Source: an uncultured Bacteroidales bacterium
Lineage (GTDB): Bacteria > Bacteroidota > Bacteroidia > Bacteroidales > P3
Direction: 5' to 3'
Assembly (NCBI GenBank): GCA_946183915.1
Contig: CAMHDJ010000002.1
Location: forward strand, 23,406-87,405
Length of the DNA stretch: 64,000 nt
Below the pieces are notes generated by a model. That model was not told the DNA's origin. It did no database searches and worked only from the letters and a program-made list of their open reading frames with translations. Positions 63,999-64,000 of the stretch are shown here, piece by piece. The translations under genes were made by a program, and so were the position numbers. How positions within the stretch are numbered: position 1 is the stretch's first letter; the number at the start of each line of letters is the position of its first letter.

Positions 63999-64000
63999 CG

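Overview
The window is a GC-rich chromosomal segment from a member of Bacteroidales (Bacteroidota), probably an uncultured host-associated lineage. The evidence is the S10-spc-alpha gene order with map and infA but no adk, repeated TTTG-N19..21-TAnnTTTG promoters, type IX secretion (T9SS) tails, a CHU_C/gliding-type C-terminus, a TonB-receptor operon led by an ECF sigma factor, an rSAM/lipoprotein gene pair, and DUF4954 next to nagB. I cannot name a genus from sequence alone.

Layout. 1-16,284: end of fusA, then one unbroken ribosomal protein operon from rpsJ to rplQ including secY, map, infA and rpoA, closed by a strong terminator. 16,300-20,750: a T9SS-tail remnant, a MATE transporter fused to an ATPase-like domain, an IS630 remnant, a truncated BspA-like LRR gene behind a structured leader, a repeat-filled gene desert, and two tRNA-Ala genes with tandemly duplicated 3' ends. 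20,766-33,280: rsgA, a secreted GH2 beta-galactosidase, a CHU_C adhesin-like protein, a PNGase F-like glycosidase, and a sigma/anti-sigma/secreted protein/TonB receptor operon. 33,770-40,572: a lipoprotein plus radical SAM pair, rimP-nusA-infB, a four-helix-bundle cassette and tRNA-Arg. 40,800-50,000: accessory genes (SGNH hydrolase, DUF6266, DUF2075 nuclease-helicase, alkyltransferase, ferredoxin-tailed aldo/keto reductase, type IIG restriction-modification enzyme). 50,000-64,000: C69 dipeptidase, EamA transporter, nagB, DUF4954, rmuC, a TPR gene, a hypothetical gene, comM, superoxide dismutase, aldose epimerase, a DUF2798 membrane protein and yraN.

How the genes work together. The first 16 kb and rimP-nusA-infB are core translation and transcription. 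The 21.9-29.5 kb block looks like extracellular glycan harvesting: beta-galactosidase and PNGase F-type deglycosylation, beside a cell-surface or exported protein. It is followed by a regulated outer-membrane receptor operon, and nagB further along could feed released amino sugars into glycolysis. The 42.4-50 kb block looks horizontally acquired or defence related.

The most unusual property is the interspersed repeat load. Arrays with 7-bp periodicity, often armed as inverted repeats, lie between genes but also sit in frame inside rsgA (twice), an EamA transporter and an anti-sigma factor. A GC-rich palindrome family sits in frame inside the PNGase F gene. An 18-bp palindrome (TAGATCGTGCACGATCTA) occurs five times, twice as pairs about 300 bp apart that bound matching inverted content. 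Arrays with 11-bp periodicity follow the 3' ends of many genes. I regard this as the best candidate for something undescribed in the window.
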